Source: Desulfomicrobium apsheronum | Lineage (GTDB): Bacteria > Desulfobacterota > Desulfovibrionia > Desulfovibrionales > Desulfomicrobiaceae | Direction: 5' to 3' | Assembly (NCBI RefSeq): GCF_900114115.1 | Contig: NZ_FORX01000005.1 | Coordinates: 166,764-230,763, forward strand | DNA: 64,000 bases | Part shown: piece after piece, positions 16,822 to 24,365 of the stretch | Numbering within the stretch: position 1 is the first letter of the stretch | Layout: each line of letters opens with the position of its first letter | Translations under genes and position numbers: made by a program | Notes under the pieces: model-generated | What the model was told of the DNA's origin: nothing | The model's database searches: none | What the model saw: the letters and a program-made list of their open reading frames with translations, nothing else

Positions 16822-17673
16822 ATGTTTGCGATCATAGGTTTATTGGTTGTTACGGGCTGTGTCGCCGGCGGCTACGCCATGGCCCACGGAAACTTCAGTG
16901 TTCTGTGGCAGCCTGCGGAAGTGGTCACCATTGTCGGCGCGGCGATCGGAACCTTTCTCATCTCCTCGCCGCTGAGGGTCATCAAGCTCACCGTCAAGGG
17001 CTTCACCAGCGTGTTCAAGGCCAAGGCCCCGGGAAAGGACGAATACCTGCAACTTTTGCGGGCCCTCTATGATCTGCTGACCCTGGCCAAGCACGAGGGC
17101 ATCATCGCCCTCGAAAGCCATGCCAACAAGCCCATGGAAAGCAGCATCTTCACGCCCTATCCCTTTGTCATCAAGAACCATCACGTGCTCGACTTCATCT
17201 GCGACAACGTCAAGACCTACGCCATGGCCGGCATGGAACCCCATGAATTCGAAACCCTCATGGACATCGACATCGATACCCACCACGAGGAAGAATCCAT
17301 CGCTTCGGGTTCGATCTCCAAACTCGCCGACTCCCTGCCGGCACTCGGCATCGTGGCCTGCGTGCTCGGCGTCGTCATCACCATGGGCGCCATCAACGAA
17401 CCCCCGGAAATCCTTGGCAAGCACATCGGTGCGGCCCTGGTTGGAACATTCCTTGGAATCCTTCTGGCCTACGGCTACATCGCTCCGTTCGCGGCCAACA
17501 TCGAACACCAAACCCGCGACCAGCACACGCTCATGAACGTGGCCAAGACCGCCATCATGTCCTTCGCCCTGGGTTGGGCACCGGCCCTGGCGCTGGAAGC
17601 CGCACGTCGCGCGGTGCCCAGTTCGACACGCCCCACTTTCGAAGAACTTGAAAACGCTGTTCGCAAGAAATAG
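16822..17673 (+). CDS. motA: Flagellar motor stator protein MotA
   Basis: 283 residues of full MotA length. Four membrane segments are seen (about 1-20, 30-50, 170-192 and 200-222). The large cytoplasmic loop between TM2 and TM3 carries the charged residues that contact FliG (RALYDLLTLAKHEG). The helix DSLPALGIVACVLGVV is the conserved MotA TM3, and GTFLGILLAYGY is TM4. It forms the ion channel with MotB, 35 bases downstream. An AGGAGCG ribosome site precedes the ATG. I saw no clear sigma-28 promoter. Confidence 0.96.
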   Translation: MFAIIGLLVVTGCVAGGYAMAHGNFSVLWQPAEVVTIVGAAIGTFLISSPLRVIKLTVKGFTSVFKAKAPGKDEYLQLLRALYDLLTLAKHEGIIALESHANKPMESSIFTPYPFVIKNHHVLDFICDNVKTYAMAGMEPHEFETLMDIDIDTHHEEESIASGSISKLADSLPALGIVACVLGVVITMGAINEPPEILGKHIGAALVGTFLGILLAYGYIAPFAANIEHQTRDQHTLMNVAKTAIMSFALGWAPALALEAARRAVPSSTRPTFEELENAVRKK

Positions 17674-17708
17674 CCCGACCGAGGTCGAGCAGGAAAAGAT
17701 GAAACGCC

Positions 17709-18611
17709 ATGGCCGATAAAAAAAATATCATCATAAAAAAAGTCAAAAAAGGCGGGCACGGCGGGCATCATGGCGGTGCCTGGAAGATCGCCTACGCCGA
17801 CTTTGTCACGGCCATGATGGCCTTCTTCCTGCTGATGTGGCTCCTGAACAACGTGAGCGAAGAGAAGAAAGAGCAATTGTCCATCTATTTCAAGGAATTT
17901 TCGGTCATAGATGGCCTGCCTCCCTCCATGAGCATGGGAGCTGGCGGACAAAGCGCCTCCGACCCGCAGCTCACCCCGCTCATCATGGAAGGAACGACGG
18001 GCATGTTCGCCGAAGGCAAATCCCAGGAGGAAATCCTCAAGGAAGCCATGGCCAAGATGATCGAGGAGCGACTGAAGGAATACAAGGAGGAGCTCATCAT
18101 CGACACCTTCGACAACGGCGTGCGCATCCAGATGCTCTACGGAGAGGGCAACCCCTTTTTTGATTCGGCCAGCTCACAATTGACAGGAGATGCGCGAAAC
18201 GTTCTGAAAGTCATCGCCGACACCGTACGCGATCTGCCCAATCAGATTGCCGTCGAAGGTCACACCGACGCAGTGCCCCTCGGAGGGCCGCAATCCCGCT
18301 ACACCAACTGGGAGCTTTCCACGGACCGCGCATCATCCGCGCGTGTCATTCTCCAGGAATTCGGGGTGGAGCCCAAACGCATGGTCAGGGTTGCGGGATA
18401 TGCCGCCACGCAGCCACTGATCCGCGAAAATCCGGAAGATCCCCGCAACCGCAGGGTCAGCATTCTCCTCTTCAACGACCCGACGCGGAGCCCCGTGGAC
18501 GTGAATTCGACATCAGGACAAAATGGTCAGCTGTCCGTCAATCCTCTCATGAACGGAACCTCCGGACCTGCGGTGCCACAGGGCGCTCCGACCCTGCCCT
18601 CCAGAAATTAA
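17709..18611 (+). CDS. motB: Flagellar motor stator protein MotB
   Basis: 300 residues. A short Lys/Gly/His-rich cytoplasmic tail comes first. The single membrane helix YADFVTAMMAFFLLMWLL carries the essential ion-binding Asp. A plug/linker region leads to a C-terminal OmpA-like peptidoglycan-binding domain (VEGHTDAVPLGG, NWELSTDRASSARVIL, GYAATQPL). Known: MotB anchors the stator to the cell wall. It is co-transcribed with motA and followed by a strong terminator. Confidence 0.96.
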   Translation: MADKKNIIIKKVKKGGHGGHHGGAWKIAYADFVTAMMAFFLLMWLLNNVSEEKKEQLSIYFKEFSVIDGLPPSMSMGAGGQSASDPQLTPLIMEGTTGMFAEGKSQEEILKEAMAKMIEERLKEYKEELIIDTFDNGVRIQMLYGEGNPFFDSASSQLTGDARNVLKVIADTVRDLPNQIAVEGHTDAVPLGGPQSRYTNWELSTDRASSARVILQEFGVEPKRMVRVAGYAATQPLIRENPEDPRNRRVSILLFNDPTRSPVDVNSTSGQNGQLSVNPLMNGTSGPAVPQGAPTLPSRN

Positions 18612-18650
18612 GTCCGGCCTTGTGCCGTCATCGTTCAACGACGTAAAAAA

Positions 18651-18681
18651 CCCCTGCTCGCAAACACGCGCAGGGGTTTTA
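18651..18681. terminator. Bidirectional terminator after motB
   Basis: CCCCTGC (18651-18657) pairs with GCAGGGG (18670-18676), with A6 on the left and T-rich sequence on the right. It serves motAB on the plus strand and the DEAD-box helicase gene on the minus strand. Confidence 0.9.
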
Positions 18682-18720
18682 TTATCTGTAAAAACAGCCG
18701 CTCAGGCCAGGATTCCGGTA

Positions 18721-20055
18721 TCAGGAAGCGGCAGCAGCCACTCCGAATACACTTCGTCCCGGAGCGCATGAACGACGCGAACTTCCGGAGCGTCCCGCAG
18801 GTGAGCGCGAATCAGAGGCATTGCGCGGCGCAGGCCGTCCGGATCTTCCGACAGGAGCGTTGCGACCGGGGGTTCTGCCAGGAGCACGGGCTGGACGGGG
18901 CTCTTCAAAGGAAGCTTCGTCACCGCCGTTTGAATAGGCAAACCCGTCAAGGCGCACCCGCTCAAGACGCCCCCCCAGAATGCGCTCGATGGCATTGATC
19001 TGGGCGGAGTCTTCCGGCGTGACCAGGGTTATGGCCTGCCCACTCTTGTCCGCGCGGCCTGTGCGTCCGATGCGGTGCGTGTAGCTCTCGGCCGTATCCG
19101 GCAGATCGAAGTTCACGACATGGGAAATGCGCACGCAGTCGATGCCGCGAGCCGCGATGTCGGTGGCGACCATGATCCTGTATTTACCGCTACGAAAGCC
19201 ATCCAGGGCCTCCTGTCTGCGGTTCTGGGAAAGATTGCCCTGCAACGAAGTCGCAAGCATCCCTTTTTGCTCCAGCTTGCGGGCAAGACTCTTGGCCCGA
19301 TGCTTGGTGCGGGTGAAGATGAGCACGCAGTCATGCGGAGTCCTGCCCAGAAAAGCTTCGAGCAGAGCCATCTTCTGTCCGGCGGAAACCGGGTACAGGG
19401 CATGCTGGATCTTTTCCGACGGAGCCGTGTTGGAGACCTGCACCACGGCAGGCTGAACGAGAACCTGATCCGCGATCTTGCGGATTTCAGGCGGCATGGT
19501 CGCGGAAAAGAGGAGGTTCTGACGCTTGGCCGGCAATTTGGCCATGATGCGACGCAGGTCGGGCAAGAAGCCCATGTCGAACATGCGGTCCGCTTCGTCG
19601 AGGACCAGGGCGTTCACATGGGACAAGTCCACCAGGCCGCGGTTGACAAGGTCAAGCAGACGTCCGGGGCACGCCACCAGGACGCTGGCCGAACGGGCGG
19701 CCTTGACCTGCGGAGTTTCGCCGACGCCGCCGAAAACAGCCGCGGAGCGGATGCCGGTCTGCTTGCCGAGGGAAATGAAAGTTTCGTGAATCTGGAGCGC
19801 CAGTTCACGGGTTGGGGCCAGCACAAGCACCCGAATCGGGCCGCGCACGGAAATGCCGTCCGTGATCATGCGCTGCAACAGGGGCAGGGCAAAGGCAGCG
19901 GTCTTGCCGGTACCGGTCTGGGCCAGTCCAAGGACATCCTTGCCGGCGAGCACCGACGGAATGGCCTGAATCTGAATGGGGGTGGGAGTAACATAGCCGC
20001 AGTCACGGATGCCAACGTTCAAACGCTGGTCAAAAGAAAAAGAGGAAAAATCCAC
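18721..20055 (-). CDS. DEAD-box ATP-dependent RNA helicase (RhlE-like)
   Basis: 444 residues from a GTG (VDFSSFSFDQRLNVG) with AGGA 6 bases ahead. A 45-codon upstream extension in frame has no family resemblance and was rejected. All helicase motifs are present: Q-motif near residue 25, AQTGTGKT, PTRELA, VLDEADRMFD, FSATMP, ATDIAARGID and HRIGRTGR. The C-terminal roughly 60 residues are Arg/Gly/Pro/Ser-rich and disordered, as in RhlE, and would bind RNA. It acts in the cytoplasm, probably in ribosome assembly or RNA decay. It has its own terminator and lies alone. Confidence 0.93.
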   Translation of the reverse strand: MDFSSFSFDQRLNVGIRDCGYVTPTPIQIQAIPSVLAGKDVLGLAQTGTGKTAAFALPLLQRMITDGISVRGPIRVLVLAPTRELALQIHETFISLGKQTGIRSAAVFGGVGETPQVKAARSASVLVACPGRLLDLVNRGLVDLSHVNALVLDEADRMFDMGFLPDLRRIMAKLPAKRQNLLFSATMPPEIRKIADQVLVQPAVVQVSNTAPSEKIQHALYPVSAGQKMALLEAFLGRTPHDCVLIFTRTKHRAKSLARKLEQKGMLATSLQGNLSQNRRQEALDGFRSGKYRIMVATDIAARGIDCVRISHVVNFDLPDTAESYTHRIGRTGRADKSGQAITLVTPEDSAQINAIERILGGRLERVRLDGFAYSNGGDEASFEEPRPARAPGRTPGRNAPVGRSGRPAPRNASDSRSPAGRSGSSRRSCAPGRSVFGVAAAAS

Positions 20056-20270
20056 AAATGGTCCTGTGGTTGGAGGAAAATCAACGACTGGCGTGATGAA
20101 CAATCGAAGGCCGGACTTGCCGGAAGAATGGAAAATCTCCAAGACGAGATGATGACGGGCCGTTGCCGGACAGGGTCCGCAAGGCTTCAAGGCTCAAGTC
20201 TGCTCACGCGAGAGAGGTGAGCCATAAGCCCCTTTGAGGGGGAATGCAAAGGAAATAATGCGGGCTAAAA

Positions 20271-20304
20271 AAGGCGAAAAGGCTGCATCGCGAACGATGC
20301 AGCC
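20271..20304 (-). terminator. Rho-independent terminator after tRNA-Lys
   Basis: GGCTGCATCG pairs with CGATGCAGCC around a 4-base loop (20281-20304). On the minus strand it is followed by TTTT, CGCC and a further T-run. It lies 11 bases beyond the CCA end of the tRNA. Confidence 0.85.
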
Positions 20305-20315
20305 TGATTTTTCGG

Positions 20316-20391
20316 TGGTGGGCCAACAAGGAATCGAACCTTGAACCTGCTGATTAAGAGTCAGATGCTCTACCAATTGAGCTATTGGCCC
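20316..20391 (-). tRNA. tRNA-Lys (anticodon CTT)
   Basis: A 76-base cloverleaf read on the minus strand. The acceptor arms GGGCCAA and TTGGCCC pair. The D-arm is AGCTCAATTGGTAGAGC. The anticodon loop ACTCTTAAT carries CTT. The T-arm contains GGTTCGATTCC, and CCA is encoded at the 3' end. It is followed by a terminator and preceded by a very good sigma-70 promoter. Confidence 0.97.
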
Positions 20392-20407
20392 GCGCAAACA
20401 GAAGGGC

Positions 20408-20436
20408 TTACTAGACAGCGGGGCAAACATTGTCAA
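20408..20436 (-). promoter_or_regulatory. Sigma-70-type promoter of tRNA-Lys
   Basis: On the minus strand, TTGACA (20431-20436) is separated by exactly 17 bases from TAGTAA (20408-20413). This lies 17 bases upstream of the tRNA 5' end. The match and spacing are close to ideal. Confidence 0.8.
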
Positions 20437-20688
20437 ACAAAAAATTGCATTTCAAAAAATAAGAATGACCTCGTGTGAGGCAGCCACGCACAATTGACTG
20501 CGCATCCTCCCGGCAAACAGCATGCAGGGCTCCCTTCGCCACGCAAGAAAAGGACACGATGTCCCGGCCGAGAGGCCACTCGCGTGACTTTTGACTCGAC
20601 ATGCCTGATCTGGCAGGAACAAATAGTTGTGCCACCTTTCATGGCAATGAAGGTGGTCTTGTCCGGCCATGAACTTTAAGGGGATGAC

Positions 20689-21348
20689 ATGAAAAGATAT
20701 ATGATGCTGGCCATGATGGCAGTGCTCTTGGTCGCAGGAGTGGCGCACGCGCAGACCGCCTACGTGACTGACGTTTTCGAGATAACGCTGCGCTCCGGAC
20801 CGACCAACAGCAACAAGATCCTGAAGATGCTTCCGTCCAGCACTTCCGTGGAAGTGCTCAGAAACGACAAGGACTGGTCCCTTGTGCGGGCCGAAGGTAC
20901 GGAAGGATGGGTGCTGGCGCGATACCTGACCCGGACGGTTCCGGCCGCCCTCCAGGTGGAGCGATTTGCCAAGGAGAATGAAACCCTGCGCGCCAAAATG
21001 ACCGAAATGACCGAGAAGACTTCCGCCACGGCCGGAGAAAACCAGGCATTGCTGGATCGCCTAAACCGCGCCGAGACGGAACTGGCCACGTTGAAGCAGC
21101 GGTATGCTGAACTGGAACGGGGATCGAAAGCCTACGTGGATTTGAAGAAAGCCCATGATGAACTCACCGCCCAACAGGTCCAAACGGCGCAGCGTGCAGA
21201 AGCCCTGGAAATGAAGAACAGGGACCTGAGCGGTGACACGCAGTTCAGGTGGTTTCTCACCGGCGCGGGCGTCGTCGGCGCGAGCCTGCTCCTGGGCCTG
21301 ATTCTGGGACGGTTACAACGGAAGAAAACAGGCCGCATGTTTGGCTGA
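20689..21348 (+). CDS. Secreted SH3-domain and coiled-coil protein with C-terminal membrane anchor
   Basis: 219 residues with an AAGGGGA ribosome site. A signal peptide ends at VAHAQ. A bacterial SH3 domain follows at about 25-85 (VTDVFEITLRSGPTNSNKILKMLPSS, WVLARYLT), then a coiled coil at about 90-185. A membrane helix at about 192-212 (WFLTGAGVVGASLLLGLILG) leads to a basic tail RLQRKKTGR. This is the architecture of the TIGR04211/YgiM family. The function of that family is not settled; cell-envelope association is likely. Confidence 0.88.
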   Translation: MKRYMMLAMMAVLLVAGVAHAQTAYVTDVFEITLRSGPTNSNKILKMLPSSTSVEVLRNDKDWSLVRAEGTEGWVLARYLTRTVPAALQVERFAKENETLRAKMTEMTEKTSATAGENQALLDRLNRAETELATLKQRYAELERGSKAYVDLKKAHDELTAQQVQTAQRAEALEMKNRDLSGDTQFRWFLTGAGVVGASLLLGLILGRLQRKKTGRMFG

Positions 21349-21526
21349 AAGATGCCCGGCGGCGTGTGCCGCCGGCCTTCGAACAACGTGCAAGCACAGC
21401 GCACTTACTGCAATGCTGCGGTCCATCGCAATCAAACCTCGCGACATGGCCGCAAGCATTCTGACCGCATCGAAATGCCGCATCCTTCCGCCTCCATCAT
21501 CCATCACAATGCGGCGGTTCAAGAGC

Positions 21527-22171
21527 TCAGAAATCCTGCAGTTGGTAGGTCAGCACCCCGAGCTCCACAGTGATGTCCATGTTCAGAACCACCATGTTTT
21601 CAGGGACCCGCACCGGACGGGAAGCGAAATAGAGCGCTCCTCGGACGCCCAGCTGCGAAAGGCGGTCGATGACGCTCTGGACTTCCGGCGGCGGGACGGC
21701 AATGATGGCCAGGTCGATGCGGCTTGCGTCCAGCTCCTGCTCGATGTTGGCAATGTCGTGCACGGGGATGCCCTCGATGGAAGTGCCCACGCTGACGCCG
21801 GCGTGGTCGAAAATCTGGACCACCTCCAGGTTGCGTTTCTTGAAAGACGCCGAATGCATGAGCACGCTACCCAGGCCTCCGGCTCCGATCAGGGCGACCT
21901 TCCAGTGCCGGTCAAATCCGAGAACCCGCGCGATCTGCTCACGCAGCTCCGGCACATGGTAGCCGACGCCCCTGACTCCGAAGGACCCGAACTCGGCGAA
22001 ATCCCGGCGGACCAGGCTCTGGGTCACGCCGTCGATCTTTTCGAGGTCTGCGGATGAAATGACCTTCACGCCCTTGTTCTGAAGATGGTCCAATGTGCGC
22101 AGATATGTGGACATACGCCGGATGATGAGGTTCTTCTTGTCGATCCTCGGGCGTTTTTTCGTGTTTGCCAT
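21527..22171 (-). CDS. rex: Redox-sensing transcriptional repressor Rex
   Basis: 214 residues. A winged-helix DNA-binding domain occupies about residues 10-85 (ISSADLEKIDGVTQSLVRRDFAEFG, ending in the Rex-typical GVRGVGYHV). A Rossmann domain follows with the NAD(H) loop GAGGLGSVL near 96. A C-terminal swapped helix closes the dimer. Known: Rex binds operators when NADH/NAD+ is low and controls fermentative, respiratory and sulfate-reduction genes. No clear TTGTGAA-N4-TTCACAA operator was found in front of the gene. Confidence 0.96.
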   Translation of the reverse strand: MANTKKRPRIDKKNLIIRRMSTYLRTLDHLQNKGVKVISSADLEKIDGVTQSLVRRDFAEFGSFGVRGVGYHVPELREQIARVLGFDRHWKVALIGAGGLGSVLMHSASFKKRNLEVVQIFDHAGVSVGTSIEGIPVHDIANIEQELDASRIDLAIIAVPPPEVQSVIDRLSQLGVRGALYFASRPVRVPENMVVLNMDITVELGVLTYQLQDF

Positions 22172-22325
22172 GATGCGGATACCTCGTGTGCTGGTGTGAA
22201 ACAGAAGAAAGTTCGCCCATCACATGCACTGCGGTCAAGAAATAATTCAGTGCATCCGGTACGGGCTGCGGCCATCCGGTTCGAAACGCTTTTCCGGCAT
22301 TGCCGCACCGCACCGATTTCCCGCC

Positions 22326-23309
22326 TCAAAGCAGCCGCCGACCCTGGATATCGAGATTCACAAGGCCCAGCTTTTTCGCTTTTTCGACAACAGCCGCATA
22401 TTCCCCTGAAGTGATTGTTCTGGACAGTTCCGGATGCTCCTGAGCCTTATATTCTGGATGGTACTGCGCCATGATGTTGACGTATGTATCCGCAAGAAGA
22501 TTTTGAGCGATCCATTCCATGATCATTTCGGATCCGCCGACATTGTTTGGCAAGACAAGATGCCGGATGATGAGCCCGCGCTGCATGATTCCGCCTCCGG
22601 CATACTGCGCCGTGCCTGTCTGCCGCTGCATCTCGAGGATGGCCTTGGCCGTCAGTTCCGGATAACTTGCCGCACCTGCCGAATACTTCGACGCCATGTC
22701 CGCTTCCCAATACTTGAAATCCGGCATGTAGATGTCCACAACCCCGTCCAGCATTCCGAGGATTTCAAGCCGTTCCCAGCCGCAGGTGTTGTAGACCAGC
22801 GGCAGACGTAGGCCGCGGGCGGCTGCGATGTCGAGGGCGCCGAGAATATGGGCGCTGTAGTGCGTGGGTGTGACCAGATTGATGTTGTGGCACCCCGAGT
22901 CCTGCAGGCAGAGCATCAGCCCGGCCAACTCCCCAATGCTCTGTTCCATGCCCTCCCCCGAAATGCTGATCTCCCAGTTCTGGCAGAAGGAGCAGCGCAG
23001 GCTGCAATGGGAAAAGAAGATCGTCCCGGACCCGTTCAGTCCCACAAGGGGCCGCTCTTCCCCGAAATGGGTGCCGTAGGAGGAGATGACGAGCCGCGTG
23101 CCCGGAGCGCGGCAAAACCCGCGCTCCCCCTGCAGGCGGTCGGCCCCGCACTCCCGGGGGCAGAGGCGGCATTCCCCCATCATGGCCCAAAGGGCCCCGG
23201 CGCGCCGACGCAGCTCGCCCGAGCGGTGGAGGGCAAGATAGGCCGGCTCAAAAGCCTGACGCCGCGAGGCCGGATCTTCGGGATTTCCATGGTTGTCGGT
23301 CATGTTCAT
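22326..23309 (-). CDS. Radical SAM protein, PflX-like (COG1313-type)
   Basis: 327 residues from MNMTDNHGNPED. The GGAGG ribosome site lies 6 bases ahead, which rules out the 78-codon longer frame. Seen: an N-terminal Cys set (CRLCPRECGADR, then GFC) and the radical SAM motif CSLRCSFC near residue 127. Further motifs are YNTCGWE and YMPDFKYW. Known: this family resembles pyruvate-formate-lyase activases and generates a 5'-deoxyadenosyl radical. The extra N-terminal Cys residues probably hold an additional cluster. No glycyl-radical enzyme lies nearby, so the substrate is unknown. Confidence 0.88.
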   Translation of the reverse strand: MNMTDNHGNPEDPASRRQAFEPAYLALHRSGELRRRAGALWAMMGECRLCPRECGADRLQGERGFCRAPGTRLVISSYGTHFGEERPLVGLNGSGTIFFSHCSLRCSFCQNWEISISGEGMEQSIGELAGLMLCLQDSGCHNINLVTPTHYSAHILGALDIAAARGLRLPLVYNTCGWERLEILGMLDGVVDIYMPDFKYWEADMASKYSAGAASYPELTAKAILEMQRQTGTAQYAGGGIMQRGLIIRHLVLPNNVGGSEMIMEWIAQNLLADTYVNIMAQYHPEYKAQEHPELSRTITSGEYAAVVEKAKKLGLVNLDIQGRRLL

Positions 23310-23560
23310 GAATGCCTCCGCAGGATTGAAGCAAGGGACGGTTTCGGGGAACGACCCGGATTGGGACAAGACCGGATTCGTGACTATGATTACATGACAT
23401 GTCTTGCCACTGAGTGTTTTCTCGCCTGAAAAAAACGAAAATCCTATCGGTCCTGATTTGCACGCTGCCAAAAAAACCGTACCTTCCTTTGACCCGAACG
23501 AAAACATCCCGCCAATGCGCCAATGCGCCTCCACACAAACCAACCACTGGACCGGAACCG

Positions 23561-24250
23561 ATGAAACATGTCTGCTTCAGCCTTCTTTTCCTTCTCCTCT
23601 GCTCCACCGCCGACGCCGAGGGCGTCTGGCGGGTCAAGGGGCATGCCTTTTCCAATGTTCATGCATGGCAGAAAGGCACTGATGTGCGGGTCAGCGGGAG
23701 GGTCAGCGGCGGGCCGGCCAGAGCGCCCTTCCAGGCGGTGGTCCATGTGCAGAACGATGAAGGGAAAACGCACCGTGTGACCATCCGTAAAAAAACGTTC
23801 TCGGGCCAGGGCGAAACGTTCGAGGGCGGATTCAGGGCACCGAAGCGCTCCCGGTGGTGGCAGATCATCCAGATCGAAGTCGTCGGGGCAGACCCGGCCG
23901 AAATCGAGCGCCAGGCGGCGCAGTCGAGAACCACGCCACGCGTGGCCGCGCCCTATTCCCCCGCACCCGCCGACATGCCGAAAAGCGGCCCTCCGCAATG
24001 TTTCCCCCTCGAAATGAAAACCTCGGGCGAGGTCTCAAGCGTCCTCTTCTCCTCCATGCGCCCCGTCTGCGTGACCGTGCGCAATCGCACGTCCGGCCGG
24101 CTGGTCCTCATGAAGAACGTATCGCCACACGATCTCGAAAACACGTCCCTGCCCAGCGGCGAATATTCCGTAAAGATCGTGGGCGACGGGTTCGTGTCGC
24201 AGAAGGACGTCAGCATCTCCGGGCAAAGCCAGGTCATCGACCTGAACTAG
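23561..24250 (+). CDS. Secreted protein of unknown function
   Basis: 229 residues from MKHVCFSLLFLLLCSTADA, a clear Sec signal peptide; the frame opens 49 codons further up without one. The mature part has a beta-rich first half (WRVKGHAFSNVHAWQKG, TDVRVSGRVSGG), with residues suggestive of an FxxG-type beta domain. A Pro/Ala linker with C-terminal Cys residues follows, then a PEGA-like end (LPSGEYSVKIVGDGFVSQKDVSI). I recognise no catalytic motif. It converges with the P-type ATPase gene. Confidence 0.65.
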   Translation: MKHVCFSLLFLLLCSTADAEGVWRVKGHAFSNVHAWQKGTDVRVSGRVSGGPARAPFQAVVHVQNDEGKTHRVTIRKKTFSGQGETFEGGFRAPKRSRWWQIIQIEVVGADPAEIERQAAQSRTTPRVAAPYSPAPADMPKSGPPQCFPLEMKTSGEVSSVLFSSMRPVCVTVRNRTSGRLVLMKNVSPHDLENTSLPSGEYSVKIVGDGFVSQKDVSISGQSQVIDLN

Positions 24251-24365
24251 GCGGACGCGTCCGGCGCCAGGCGTTTCGGCTCGGGCCCCGCCTGGCGGCC
24301 CTCGTTCGATGCGGGTCTCGCCTGGTCCTGGCGAACGGCCGATCCCGTGTTCATGCCCCCCCCCC

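Noticed and set aside
18702..18995. Out-of-frame 97-codon frame at the helicase 3' end, suggesting a frameshift
   Set aside because: The helicase frame itself ends in a normal Arg/Gly/Ser-rich tail, and the alternative frame shows no helicase features.
24268..24300. GCCAGGC/GCCTGGC hairpin between the secreted protein and the P-type ATPase genes
   Set aside because: Short stem, long GC-rich loop and no T-tract; too weak to call a terminator.
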